From assembly GCA_947446635.1 (NCBI GenBank), contig CANFHF010000001.1:141926-205925 (forward strand): 64,000 nucleotides of DNA. The letters are read 5' to 3'. Positions 36,482 through 46,803 of this stretch are shown here, in pieces. This stretch comes from Flavobacteriaceae bacterium. Lineage in GTDB: Bacteria > Bacteroidota > Bacteroidia > Flavobacteriales > Flavobacteriaceae. Numbering within the stretch: the stretch's first letter is position 1; each line of letters starts with the position of its first letter. The notes below the pieces were generated by a model that was given only the letters and a program-made list of their open reading frames with translations, did no database searches and was not told where the DNA came from. The position numbers and the translations under genes are program-made.

Positions 36482-36754
36482 ATGGGACAATTAGGACAAT
36501 TTGCGCCGTTTTTATTAATGTTTGTAGTGATCTATTTTTTTATGATCAGACCGCAACAAAAAAAGGCAAAATCTGAAAAAGAATTTGAAAGTGCTTTGAA
36601 AGTAGGTGACAAAATTATTACCAAAAGTGGTCTTCACGGTAAAGTTGCTGAACTTGGAGATACAACAGTTGTTGTCGAGACGATGGCTGGAAAATTAAAA
36701 ATGGAGCGTTCTGCCATTTCTATGGAAATGAGCGCATCATTGAATAAAAAATAA
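36482..36754 (+). CDS. yajC: Preprotein translocase subunit YajC
   Basis: 90 aa; FLLMFVVIYFFMIRPQQKKAK...VGDKIITKSGLHGKV. Confidence 0.95.
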   Translation: MGQLGQFAPFLLMFVVIYFFMIRPQQKKAKSEKEFESALKVGDKIITKSGLHGKVAELGDTTVVVETMAGKLKMERSAISMEMSASLNKK

Positions 36755-36770
36755 TTCTATGTTTAGGTTA

Positions 36771-36806
36771 AAAAAAATCCTTCCGAAGCTTCGGAAGGAT
36801 TTTTTT
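36771..36806. terminator. Perfect-palindrome bidirectional terminator between yajC and pepT
   Basis: AAAAATCCTTCCGAAGCTTCGGAAGGATTTTT. Confidence 0.9.
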
Positions 36807-36831
36807 ATCAACTGAAATCAGAGATGTTTAT

Positions 36832-38100
36832 TTACTTTGTTTTGGCTTTTTCCTCCTTGATCATATCTAAAGCGGTCAATTCGGCGATTTTTACAATTAC
36901 TTCAACTGCTTTTTGCATACTTTCCACAGGAACATATTCATATTTTCCATGAAAATTGTGTCCCCCAGCAAAAATATTTGGACAAGGCAAACCTTTATAA
37001 GATAATTGGCAACCATCAGTTCCACCACGAATGGGTCTTATAATAGGTTTTATTCCCAATTCTTTCATGGCTTTTTCGGCAATATCTACAATATGTTTTA
37101 CAGGCAAAACTTTTTCCTTCATATTGTAATATTGGTCTTTTATTTCTACAAATACGATATCCCCGCCAAATTGTTTGATAAATTTCTTATTGATTTTTTT
37201 GGTAATTTTTTCGATTAATTCTTTACGTTTTCCGAATTTTTTTTTGCTGTGATCTCGAATAATGAGTTCCAAAACGGTTTCTTCGATGCTTCCAGTGAGA
37301 TGATGAACGTGGAAAAATCCCTCGTAACCCTTTGTTTCCTGAGGGGTTTCACCTTTGGGTAATTCGTTGATGAAATCATTGGCGATAAGCATCGAATTGA
37401 TCATTTTTCCTTTGGCATAACCCGGATGAACGCTTTTTCCTTTGAAAGTGATTTTGGCTCCAGCCGCATTGAAATTTTCATATTCGAGTTCGCCTACCTG
37501 ACTTCCATCCATGGTATAAGCCCAATCACAACCAAATTTTTTAACATCAAAATAATGGGCGCCCCGACCTATTTCTTCGTCAGGAGTAAAGCCAACTCTT
37601 ATTTTTCCGTGTTTGATTTCGGGATTGTTTATTAGAAATTCCATGGCTGTGACAATTTCGGTAATTCCAGCTTTGTCATCTGCACCAAGTAAAGTAGTTC
37701 CATCTGTGGTAATTAGAGTTTGCCCTTTGTATTGCACTAAATCCTTGAAATACTTTGGAGATAAGATGATGTTTTGCTTGGCATTTAATACAATATCTTT
37801 GCCATCATAATTCGGAATAATTTGTGGTTTTACATTGGCGCCAGTAAAATCTGGAGTGGTATCAAAATGTGAAATAAATCCTATTGTTGGGACTTTATGG
37901 TCAATATTAGAGGGTAAAGTAGCCATAATATATGCCTTGTCATCAATAGTTATATCGACCATGCCAATTGCTTTTAATTCTTCAACCAATTTATTGGCTA
38001 AATCCCATTGTTTTTTGGTGCTTGGCGTTGTATCTGAATTTGGATCTGATTCGGTGTCAATAATTACATAACTAATAAAACGGTCTATGATATGTTGCAT
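36832..38100 (-). CDS. pepT: Peptidase T (tripeptidase, M20)
   Basis: 422 aa; [55 protein letters not shown]. Confidence 0.96.
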   Translation of the reverse strand: MQHIIDRFISYVIIDTESDPNSDTTPSTKKQWDLANKLVEELKAIGMVDITIDDKAYIMATLPSNIDHKVPTIGFISHFDTTPDFTGANVKPQIIPNYDGKDIVLNAKQNIILSPKYFKDLVQYKGQTLITTDGTTLLGADDKAGITEIVTAMEFLINNPEIKHGKIRVGFTPDEEIGRGAHYFDVKKFGCDWAYTMDGSQVGELEYENFNAAGAKITFKGKSVHPGYAKGKMINSMLIANDFINELPKGETPQETKGYEGFFHVHHLTGSIEETVLELIIRDHSKKKFGKRKELIEKITKKINKKFIKQFGGDIVFVEIKDQYYNMKEKVLPVKHIVDIAEKAMKELGIKPIIRPIRGGTDGCQLSYKGLPCPNIFAGGHNFHGKYEYVPVESMQKAVEVIVKIAELTALDMIKEEKAKTK

Positions 38101-38261
38101 TATTTTATTGTTTTTATCAAAGATAAACTTTTGCTTCCTTATTTTTTTACCTTTTTATCTCAATCTCGGATTATGACATATAAAAAATCCGCGTTGCTTT
38201 CACAACACGAATTTCTATATTTGGATCGCTTGGTTTTGAAAAAGAACCTTGTGATGATTAT

Positions 38262-39650
38262 TTACAAATGAATCACTTCCCCATAAGCATCAGCTACAGC
38301 TTCCATAACAGCTTCACTCATAGTAGGGTGTGGATGGATCGATTTTAATATTTCGTGCCCAGTAGTTTCTAGTTTTCGTGCTACAACTGCTTCAGCTATC
38401 ATATCAGTTACTCCAGCCCCAATCATGTGACAACCTAACCATTCGCCATATTTGGCATCAAAAATTACTTTTACAAAACCGTCAGGAGTTCCAGCTGCTT
38501 TTGCTTTTCCTGATGCTGAGAATGGAAATTTTCCAATTTTTAATTCGTACCCTTTTTCTTTAGCTTGTTTTTCGGTTAAACCAACAGAAGCAATTTCGGG
38601 GGTAGCATAAGTACAACCTGGCACGTTTCCGTAATCGATAGGTTCAACATGAAGACCCGCGATTTTTTCTACACAATTAATTCCTTCCGCAGAAGCAACG
38701 TGAGCTAATGCTTGACCTGGTGTTACGTCTCCAATAGCGTAATACCCTGGTATATTAGTTTGGTTGTAAGCGTTCACCAAAATTTTATCTTTATCAACAG
38801 CAATTCCAACTTCTTCCAACCCAATATTTTCTATGTTGGTTTTAATTCCCACTGCCGAAAGTAAAATATCTGCTTCCAAAACTTCTTCCCCTTTGGCTGT
38901 TTTAACGAAAGCTTTAACTCCTTTTCCAGAAGTATCAATTCTTTCTACAGAAGAACTTGTCATAATTTTAATCCCTGCTTTTTTCAAAGAGCGTTCCATT
39001 TGTTTTGAAATATCTTCGTCTTCAACAGGAACTACATTTGGCATAAATTCCACAATGGTCACATCGGTTCCCATTGAGTTATAGAAATGGGCAAATTCAA
39101 CCCCAATTGCTCCAGAGCCTACAATAATCATTGATTTTGGCTGCGTTGGCAATGTCATTGCTTGTCGGTATCCAATTACTTTTACGCCATCTTGTGGCAA
39201 GTTTGGTAATTCACGAGAACGAGCTCCAGTAGCGATGATAATATGATCTGCAGAATATTCAGTTACTTTTTTGTTTGTGTCAGTAACGTCAATTTTTTTG
39301 CCTGGTTTCAGTTTTCCAAAACCATCAATGACATCGATTTTATTTTTTTTCATCAGGAATTGAACCCCTTTGCTCATCCCATCAGCAACACTTCTACTAC
39401 GTTGAACAACTGCAGGGAAGTCTTTGTCAAACGCTGAAACAGTCAATCCATAATCCGAAGCGTGTTTAAGGTAATCAAAAACTTGTGCTGATTTAAGTAA
39501 TGCTTTTGTAGGGATACACCCCCAGTTCAGGCAAACACCTCCTAAGTTTTCTTTTTCGACAACGGCAACTTTAAAGCCTAATTGTGAAGCCCTGATTGCT
39601 GTAACATATCCACCTGGTCCGCTTCCTAAAACTATAATATCGTATTTCAT
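38262..39650 (-). CDS. lpdA: Dihydrolipoyl dehydrogenase
   Basis: 462 aa; GGVCLNWGCIPTKALL redox motif, two FAD/NAD motifs, HPHPTMSEAVMEA. Confidence 0.97.
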   Translation of the reverse strand: MKYDIIVLGSGPGGYVTAIRASQLGFKVAVVEKENLGGVCLNWGCIPTKALLKSAQVFDYLKHASDYGLTVSAFDKDFPAVVQRSRSVADGMSKGVQFLMKKNKIDVIDGFGKLKPGKKIDVTDTNKKVTEYSADHIIIATGARSRELPNLPQDGVKVIGYRQAMTLPTQPKSMIIVGSGAIGVEFAHFYNSMGTDVTIVEFMPNVVPVEDEDISKQMERSLKKAGIKIMTSSSVERIDTSGKGVKAFVKTAKGEEVLEADILLSAVGIKTNIENIGLEEVGIAVDKDKILVNAYNQTNIPGYYAIGDVTPGQALAHVASAEGINCVEKIAGLHVEPIDYGNVPGCTYATPEIASVGLTEKQAKEKGYELKIGKFPFSASGKAKAAGTPDGFVKVIFDAKYGEWLGCHMIGAGVTDMIAEAVVARKLETTGHEILKSIHPHPTMSEAVMEAVADAYGEVIHL

Positions 39651-39750
39651 TTTTGTATGTTTTCTATGTTAGAATTCCGTTGCGAAATTAGCAATTATTT
39701 TTTAATTGAATAATAGGAAAAGTACAATTAGTTGTTGACAATTGTATAAT

Positions 39751-41511
39751 TCAAAAATTAATATTTACTATAAATTGGGAATCATATAAATTTTTATAAT
39801 GTCCTCCAATTTTTTCTACTAATTCCTGATGTGTTCCTTGTTCTACAATCAATCCTTTATCCATAACTACAATTTTGTCGGCATTCATTATGGTAGCGAG
39901 TCGATGGGCAATCACAATGGAAGTTCTTCCCTTTGTGATGGTCTCGGTGGCGCGCTGAATCAATTCTTCGGAATAGGTGTCTATTGAAGAGGTTGCTTCG
40001 TCCAGTATAAGAATACTGGGGTTGCTTACATAGGCACGAAGAAAAGCAATTAGTTGACGTTGACCTGAGGATAGCATTACACCTCGTTCTTTCACATCAA
40101 AATCGTAATTATCCGGTAAGCTCATGATGAACTTATGCACGCCAATTTTTTTGGCGGCTGCCAAAACCTGATCGCGAGATATATCGGGATTATTTAGCGT
40201 AATATTATTGAAAATAGTATCTGCAAAAAGAAAAACATCCTGCAATACCACCGCTATTTGTTTTCGTAGCGAACTCAAAGTATAGTTTTCTATATTTTGG
40301 TCGTCGATGTAAATCGTCCCACTATTGATTTCGTAAAATCGATTCAGTAAATTGATAATGGTCGATTTTCCTGCTCCTGTCGAACCAACAATGGCAATAG
40401 TTTTGCCAGCAGTCACCGATAAGTCAATTCCTTTAATCACTTCTTCTCTGTGGGAATAGCCAAAACGAACACTTTCAAAGAGAATGTCCCCTTTAAAAAC
40501 AGGGGCTTCGAAAGTTCCGGTATCTTGGATTTGGTCTTGGGTATCTAGAATATCAAAAACACGATTTGCAGCAATCATTCCCAGTTGCATCTCATTGAAT
40601 TTATCAGCAATTTGTCGCAATGGGTTGAATAACATTCCAATGAACATGGTGTAAGCAGTCATTTCTCCTAATGTGGTAAATGGATTTCCATTTATAATTT
40701 GAAATCCTCCGTATAAAACGATAAATCCTAAAGTTAATGAAGAGATAATATCAGCAATAGGGAAGAAGATAGAGTTGTATAATATTGTTTTTATCCAAGC
40801 TTTTTTGTGCTTGTCATTAATTGATTTAAATTTTTCATACTCGACATCTTCACGATTAAACAATTGGACAATTTTCATTCCCGTAACTCGCTCTTGAACG
40901 AAGGAATTCATATTGGCAATTTGCGTCCTAACTTCCTCAAAAGCTACTTGCATTTTACGTTGGAATATTCGTGTGATAAAAACCAATATTGGCATAGCTA
41001 CAAAAACAATTAACGAAAGTTGCCAATTCATCCAAAACATTATGATTAAACAAACCCCCATTTTCATCAAATCACTCGCTATCATAAACAAACCTTGACT
41101 AAAAATTCGTGCAATTTGCTCAATATCAGAAACGGAACGGGTTACCAATTGTCCTACTGGCGCAGTATCATAATATTTCATTCGGAAACTCAACATGTGT
41201 CGGAAAAGTTTAGTTCGAATGTCTTTGACAATATCTTGTCCTAGCCAGTTAGCCCAATACACAAAGAAAAATTGGAAAACTACTTCTAATAATAAAGTAA
41301 TTCCCATAAGTGTCACGTAGAGTAACAAGCCGTAATTGTCTTTGGGTTTTATATAAGCATCAACAGTTCCTTGTAAAATTAAAGGACGAATCGCTGCAAA
41401 AATGGACAGGAAAACAGCAAAAATAATTACGCTGTTAAATCTCCATTTATAAGGTTTTGTGTACTTTAAAATTCGTTTAAATACTTTTGTATCGAATGCT
41501 TTTGCTTTCAT
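39751..41511 (-). CDS. ABC transporter, fused permease and ATPase (half-transporter)
   Basis: 586 aa; TM domain, GSTGAGKST, LSSGQRQLIAFLRA signature. Confidence 0.95.
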   Translation of the reverse strand: MKAKAFDTKVFKRILKYTKPYKWRFNSVIIFAVFLSIFAAIRPLILQGTVDAYIKPKDNYGLLLYVTLMGITLLLEVVFQFFFVYWANWLGQDIVKDIRTKLFRHMLSFRMKYYDTAPVGQLVTRSVSDIEQIARIFSQGLFMIASDLMKMGVCLIIMFWMNWQLSLIVFVAMPILVFITRIFQRKMQVAFEEVRTQIANMNSFVQERVTGMKIVQLFNREDVEYEKFKSINDKHKKAWIKTILYNSIFFPIADIISSLTLGFIVLYGGFQIINGNPFTTLGEMTAYTMFIGMLFNPLRQIADKFNEMQLGMIAANRVFDILDTQDQIQDTGTFEAPVFKGDILFESVRFGYSHREEVIKGIDLSVTAGKTIAIVGSTGAGKSTIINLLNRFYEINSGTIYIDDQNIENYTLSSLRKQIAVVLQDVFLFADTIFNNITLNNPDISRDQVLAAAKKIGVHKFIMSLPDNYDFDVKERGVMLSSGQRQLIAFLRAYVSNPSILILDEATSSIDTYSEELIQRATETITKGRTSIVIAHRLATIMNADKIVVMDKGLIVEQGTHQELVEKIGGHYKNLYDSQFIVNINF

Positions 41512-41547
41512 TATTTTGTCATTGCGAGTTTGCTAAGCAGTCTGTTG

Positions 41548-42309
41548 CTATATGTAATCATAATCAATTTTTGTCAAATACAAGCCGTGTGCCGGAACCG
41601 AAAAACCAGCTTTATCTCGGTTTTTACTTTTAATAATTTCATTAAAATCCTCCAAAGTGATTTTACATAACCCAACATTTACAAGTGTTCCAACGATAGC
41701 GCGAACCATATTTCGCAAAAAACGATTAGCTGAAATGGTAAAAATAAGTTTATCATTTTCTTGTTTCCAATGTGCTTCAAAAATGGTACAATCGAAAGTG
41801 CTTACATCTGTATTTACTTTCGAAAAACATTGAAAATCAGTATGGTTAAAGAGTAGTTTCGATGCTTCATTCATCAAATGTAAATCTAACTCATGATGAA
41901 AATACCAACTTCCATCTTGCGAAAAAACATCCTTGAAGGTGTTTACATGATATTCGTATGTTCTTTTCTTAGCATCAAAGCGGGCATGTGCCTCATCTGA
42001 AACAGGTATTATGTTATAAATAACAATATCTTTAGGAAGATAGGAGTTGAGTTTGTGTACTAAACTGAAAACAGAAATTGGGGTTTCAAAATCAAAATGA
42101 GCATACATTTCCTTGGCATGAACTCCAGTATCGGTGCGTCCCGATCCCATGCAATTAATTTGCTTCGCCTGTTCGCTATCGCTCGAGCTAGAATTCAAAA
42201 CTACTGACAATGCTTTGTTTAGGGTTTCCTGAACAGACGAAGCGTTGGGCTGGTATTGCCATCCATGATAATTCGTTCCGTTATAGGCTAGTTTTATAAA
42301 GTACCTCAA
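41548..42309 (-). CDS. truA: tRNA pseudouridine synthase A
   Basis: 253 aa; MRYFIKLAYNGTNYHGWQYQPNASSVQ; GRTDTGVHA. Confidence 0.96.
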   Translation of the reverse strand: MRYFIKLAYNGTNYHGWQYQPNASSVQETLNKALSVVLNSSSSDSEQAKQINCMGSGRTDTGVHAKEMYAHFDFETPISVFSLVHKLNSYLPKDIVIYNIIPVSDEAHARFDAKKRTYEYHVNTFKDVFSQDGSWYFHHELDLHLMNEASKLLFNHTDFQCFSKVNTDVSTFDCTIFEAHWKQENDKLIFTISANRFLRNMVRAIVGTLVNVGLCKITLEDFNEIIKSKNRDKAGFSVPAHGLYLTKIDYDYI

Positions 42310-42463
42310 GTGATTTCTTTTGAATCAACAAAGATACTTATTAATTTTTTTGCCACGAAGACGCAAAGGAGCAAAGTTTTTTAAATTTCCATTTGATTTT
42401 TTATTTGGAATTTGAATGTTTATTTTTACTCCAAAATTATAGCCTAGCAATGACATTATAAAT

Positions 42464-42958
42464 ATGAAAAAAATCCTATTGCTTTCCGATACGCACAGTC
42501 ATATAGACGACACAATTTTAAAATATGTATCGCAGGCTGATGAAGTCTGGCATGCTGGTGATATAGGAAATTTAGTGGTGACGGATGCCGTGAAAAAAAT
42601 CAAGCCATTACGTTGTGTGTATGGTAATATTGATGATGATAAAGCGCGTATGGAATTTCCATTACACAATAGATTTATGTGCGAAGGCGTAGATGTTTGG
42701 ATTACCCATATTGGCGGTTATCCGGGAAGATACAACCCTTCTATAAAAGCCAAATTAGCTACTAATCCACCAAAACTATTTATTTGTGGTCATTCACATA
42801 TTCTAAAAGTAATTTTCGACAAGAAAAACAACCTTTTACACCTGAATCCAGGTGCAGCCGGAAAAAGTGGTTTTCATCAGGTTAGAACTATGTTGCGTTT
42901 TGTGATTGATGGGGATAAAATAAAAGATTTGGAAATTATCGAAATTGGAAAGAAATAA
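42464..42958 (+). CDS. YfcE/MJ0936-like metallophosphoesterase
   Basis: 164 aa; LLLSDTHSHID, HAGDIG, GNIDD, ICGHSHILKV, HLNPGAAG. Confidence 0.92.
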   Translation: MKKILLLSDTHSHIDDTILKYVSQADEVWHAGDIGNLVVTDAVKKIKPLRCVYGNIDDDKARMEFPLHNRFMCEGVDVWITHIGGYPGRYNPSIKAKLATNPPKLFICGHSHILKVIFDKKNNLLHLNPGAAGKSGFHQVRTMLRFVIDGDKIKDLEIIEIGKK

Positions 42959-43016
42959 AAAAACCCAAATTTTTACATTCGGGTTTCCTTCGCACTAATA
43001 AACTAAGATTATAGGA

Positions 43017-43430
43017 TTATCTCAATCGATCCACAGATTTTACAAGATCTTCGTCCTTTTTGATGGCCTTATTAGCTAAGACTAATAATACGATAGCAAC
43101 AATAGGTAGAAACATCCCAATACCTTTCTCCGAAACAGCAGCTGTTCCTCCAGATAAATTTAGCGAACAATATACAAACAAGCCTAATAAAATTAAATTT
43201 AAAATTATATTCAATCTGTCAATAACAAATTGATTTTGTCTTTTTTTATACGAAACAATACTCAACAACGAAAGTGTTGTGCTTAATCCTAATACTACAA
43301 CATAAATCTGATTTTGCATAAAAAAGTAAACTTTTCCATCTGTCATTGTCCATAACGGAATAAAGAATGGTAAAATACCATTCACCACAAAGGCAAGAAG
43401 TAAATATAGAGTTTGAATTCTTTGGATCAT
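43017..43430 (-). CDS. DUF4293-family integral membrane protein
   Basis: 137 aa; MIQRIQTLYLLLAFVVNGILPFF, four TM segments. Confidence 0.82.
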   Translation of the reverse strand: MIQRIQTLYLLLAFVVNGILPFFIPLWTMTDGKVYFFMQNQIYVVVLGLSTTLSLLSIVSYKKRQNQFVIDRLNIILNLILLGLFVYCSLNLSGGTAAVSEKGIGMFLPIVAIVLLVLANKAIKKDEDLVKSVDRLR

Positions 43431-43613
43431 TTTTAAAATTTGTTTTACAAAAATATATTTTCTTTTTAATAAATACTATTGTATCATTAAAATTTATTCG
43501 TATTATTGCATAACAAATCCGTAAGTACTTCATTCTTCGGTCAATTCAAAATCAAAAAAATACCCTACACAATTTTACTGAATTCCCATTTTAATTAAAC
43601 TCATAGAACATTT

Positions 43614-45374
43614 ATGTTTGAAATTTCTGTATTAAAAGAAATGAAGCTTTCTGAGCTTCAAGAAATTGCTAAATCAGCTAAAACCATAAAATTTAACGGT
43701 GTGAAAAAAGAGGATCTAATCGGTCAAATCTTAGAACACCAATCAGTAAGTGCGTCTTCAATATTAAATAGTAAAACCATTGAAGACGATAAGCCTAAAA
43801 GGGCTCGAATTGTTGCTGATAAAAAAACTATTATTAAAAAAACTTCAAATACTTCCCTTTTCGAAAACGAAGAAACCCTAGCAGAAATAAATCCTCCTAT
43901 TATGGAAAATGAGATGACCGAGGTGGCAATTCCTGAAAATAGTACTGATAAAAAAGTCGGAAAGATTATTAAATTCAACAAATCAGCCTACGAAAAGAAA
44001 GTGGCTTTGCAAAAAGAAAAAGAGGAAGCAAAAGGATTAGCTGAAGAAAATGAACCTGCAAAAGAGAATGAAATAGTTTCAGAAGGTACAAAAGCAGAAA
44101 ACGGAGAAGTTATCGCTCCTATTAAGAAGGTAAATCCACACGAGCGAAAGCGAACTGACGAAGTAAATCAACTCAATAAACAAAATACAAATCAAAATGG
44201 AAATTTAAATCCTAATTTTAAAGCTAAAAAAAGCAATTTTAGGGATTCCGATTTTGAATTTGACGGGATAATAGAAAGTGAAGGCGTTCTGGAAATGATG
44301 CCTGATGGCTATGGTTTTCTTCGTTCCTCAGATTATAATTATTTGGCTTCGCCAGATGATATTTATTTATCAACTTCTCAAATTAGATTGTTTGGACTTA
44401 AAACTGGAGATACTGTAAAAGGGGTGGTTCGTCCTCCAAAAGAAGGCGAGAAATTCTTTCCTTTAGTTCGTGTTTTAAAAATAAATGGCCATGATCCGCA
44501 AGTGGTTCGAGATCGCGTTTCTTTCGAACACTTAACACCAGTTTTTCCATCCGAAAAATTTAAATTAGCCGAAAGACAAAGTACTATTTCTACCCGAATT
44601 ATTGATTTGTTTTCTCCAATAGGAAAAGGCCAGCGCGGTATGATTGTGGCACAACCCAAAACAGGTAAGACCATGTTGTTGAAAGACATTGCAAATGCTA
44701 TTGCCGCTAACCATCCCGAGGTTTATTTGATTGTTTTATTGATAGATGAGCGACCAGAAGAAGTTACTGATATGCAACGAAGCGTTCGAGGTGAAGTGAT
44801 TGCTTCAACTTTTGACAGAGAGCCACAAGAACACGTTAAAATTGCTAATATCGTTCTCGAAAAAGCAAAACGTTTGGTGGAATGTGGTCACGATGTAGTA
44901 ATTCTATTGGATTCCATTACCCGTTTGGCAAGAGCTTATAACACGGTACAACCTGCATCTGGTAAGGTATTGAGTGGTGGTGTTGATGCCAATGCGCTGC
45001 AAAAACCAAAACGCTTTTTTGGAGCGGCCAGAAATGTTGAGAATGGAGGTTCATTGAGTATAATTGCAACTGCCTTGACAGAAACGGGTTCAAAAATGGA
45101 CGAAGTTATTTTTGAGGAATTCAAAGGAACAGGAAATATGGAATTACAACTGGATCGTAAAATTGCTAACAAACGAATTTTCCCAGCAATTGATTTAACC
45201 TCTTCAAGTACTAGACGTGATGATCTGTTGCTTGATCCAAAAACATTGCAAAGAATGTGGATTATGAGAAAATATCTTTCGGATATGAATCCGGTCGAAG
45301 CAATGGATTTCATTAATGATCGTTTCAAGAAAACCAAAAATAATGAGGAGTTTTTAATTTCTATGAATGATTAA
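43614..45374 (+). CDS. rho: Transcription termination factor Rho with long low-complexity insertion
   Basis: 586 aa; Rho_[32 protein letters not shown] about aa 55-215, RNA-binding [48 protein letters not shown]. Confidence 0.97.
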   Translation: MFEISVLKEMKLSELQEIAKSAKTIKFNGVKKEDLIGQILEHQSVSASSILNSKTIEDDKPKRARIVADKKTIIKKTSNTSLFENEETLAEINPPIMENEMTEVAIPENSTDKKVGKIIKFNKSAYEKKVALQKEKEEAKGLAEENEPAKENEIVSEGTKAENGEVIAPIKKVNPHERKRTDEVNQLNKQNTNQNGNLNPNFKAKKSNFRDSDFEFDGIIESEGVLEMMPDGYGFLRSSDYNYLASPDDIYLSTSQIRLFGLKTGDTVKGVVRPPKEGEKFFPLVRVLKINGHDPQVVRDRVSFEHLTPVFPSEKFKLAERQSTISTRIIDLFSPIGKGQRGMIVAQPKTGKTMLLKDIANAIAANHPEVYLIVLLIDERPEEVTDMQRSVRGEVIASTFDREPQEHVKIANIVLEKAKRLVECGHDVVILLDSITRLARAYNTVQPASGKVLSGGVDANALQKPKRFFGAARNVENGGSLSIIATALTETGSKMDEVIFEEFKGTGNMELQLDRKIANKRIFPAIDLTSSSTRRDDLLLDPKTLQRMWIMRKYLSDMNPVEAMDFINDRFKKTKNNEEFLISMND

Positions 45375-45392
45375 ATTTTAAGATTTTAAACA

Positions 45393-45422
45393 AAAAAAGT
45401 CCCGTAATTGGGACTTTTTTTG
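45393..45422 (+). terminator. Terminator after rho
   Basis: AAAAAAGTCCC-GTAATT-GGGACTTTTTTT. Confidence 0.85.
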
Positions 45423-45435
45423 TTATATATAAATT

Positions 45436-46662
45436 TTATTTTACAACTTCTTCTTTACGTTCTAATAACGCCATATAAAATCCATCAAAACCAGACTCGT
45501 GAGCCAATATTTTCTGATCTTTTATAAAATCAAATTGTTTACCAATTTCGGTAGTTAAGAATTTTTTGACTTGTTCTTGATTTTCCGAAGGCAAAATAGA
45601 GCAAGTAGCATAAACTAACTTTCCACCTGGTTTTACAATTTTAGAATAATTTTCTAAAACTTCAGCTTGTACTTTACGAATATTATCGATAAATTCAGGT
45701 TGTAACTTCCATTTGGCATCGGGATTTCGTTTTAAAACCCCCAAGCCACTACAAGGAGCGTCAATCAGAACTCTGTCGGCTTTTTCATGTAGTTTTTTGA
45801 TGATTTTGGTAGAATCGATAATGCGATATTCAATATTAAACGCACCATCCCTTTTAGCTCTTATTTTTAATTGTTTTAGTTTACTTTCATATAAATCCAT
45901 TGCTATTAATTGCCCTTTATTTTCCATCAAAGCCGCAATATGCAAAGTCTTGCCTCCTGCTCCAGCACAAGCATCAACTACTCTCATTCCAGGTTTCACA
46001 TCAAGAAAATGTGCAACGAGTTGTGAATTGGCATCTTGAACTTCGAAAAATCCTTGTTTAAAAGCGTCTGTCAAGAACACGTTGGCTCTTTCTTTTAGAA
46101 CTAAAGCGTCAGGTTGCTCTTTTAAAAATTCGGTTTCAATGTTCAAGTCCATCAAGATAGCTCTAAGATTCTCTTTGGTCGATTTTAAGGTATTTACTCT
46201 AAGGATTACTTTTGCTGGTTGGTTTTGGGATGCAATTTCTTTAGCCCAAATTTTTTCACCTAATTCTTTTACTCCTAATTCGTCCATCCAATCTGGAATA
46301 GATTCTTTTAAAGCTCTGATTTTTGAAAGTTCGTCAAAACGCCCTTTTATTTTTCTTTCTGGAGTCCCTTCTAGCTGACGCCAATCGGGAATAGGGTATC
46401 CTCTTAAGACCGCCCAGACCGAGAACATTCTCCAAAGATTATCCCTGTCAAAGGGTTCTTTTACTTCCGCAATTTCGGCATATAGTCTTTTCCAACGCAC
46501 CACTTCATAGATGGTTTCGGCAACAAATTTTCTATCTGAGCTTCCCCAACGTTTGTCTTTTTTTAGGGATCGTGCCACTACTTTATCGGCATACTCGCCT
46601 TCGTTAAAGATGGCATTTAAGGCGTCAATGGTGGTATATACTAAATTTCTGTGTAATCTCAT
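45436..46662 (-). CDS. RsmB/NOP2/Sun-family RNA (cytosine-5) methyltransferase
   Basis: 408 aa; VVDACAGAGGKTLHIAAL, DAPCSGLGVLKRNPDAKW, VYATCSILPSEN. Confidence 0.92.
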   Translation of the reverse strand: MRLHRNLVYTTIDALNAIFNEGEYADKVVARSLKKDKRWGSSDRKFVAETIYEVVRWKRLYAEIAEVKEPFDRDNLWRMFSVWAVLRGYPIPDWRQLEGTPERKIKGRFDELSKIRALKESIPDWMDELGVKELGEKIWAKEIASQNQPAKVILRVNTLKSTKENLRAILMDLNIETEFLKEQPDALVLKERANVFLTDAFKQGFFEVQDANSQLVAHFLDVKPGMRVVDACAGAGGKTLHIAALMENKGQLIAMDLYESKLKQLKIRAKRDGAFNIEYRIIDSTKIIKKLHEKADRVLIDAPCSGLGVLKRNPDAKWKLQPEFIDNIRKVQAEVLENYSKIVKPGGKLVYATCSILPSENQEQVKKFLTTEIGKQFDFIKDQKILAHESGFDGFYMALLERKEEVVK

Positions 46663-46748
46663 TTTTAATTATTGAGGTGCAAAGGTACTACTAAAAGATT
46701 TAAATTTAATTTTTAAAATATTGGATGTTATTGTTCAATAATCCACAA

Positions 46749-46786
46749 AAAAAATACACTGCAATTGAAAAACAGTGTATTTTTGG
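46749..46786 (-). terminator. Terminator after kup
   Basis: AAAATACACTG-CAATTGAAAAA-CAGTGTATTTTT. Confidence 0.75.
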
Positions 46787-46803
46787 TTTGATAAATAGTT
46801 GGG

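Noticed and set aside
38165-38225. Hairpin-like TCCGCGTTG...CAACACGA near the lpd 3' end
   Set aside because: Stem is short and imperfect with no T-tract in the correct orientation; not confident as a terminator.
43246-43533. 95-aa minus-strand ORF overlapping the DUF4293 gene
   Set aside because: Out of frame with a well-supported membrane protein; no recognisable features.
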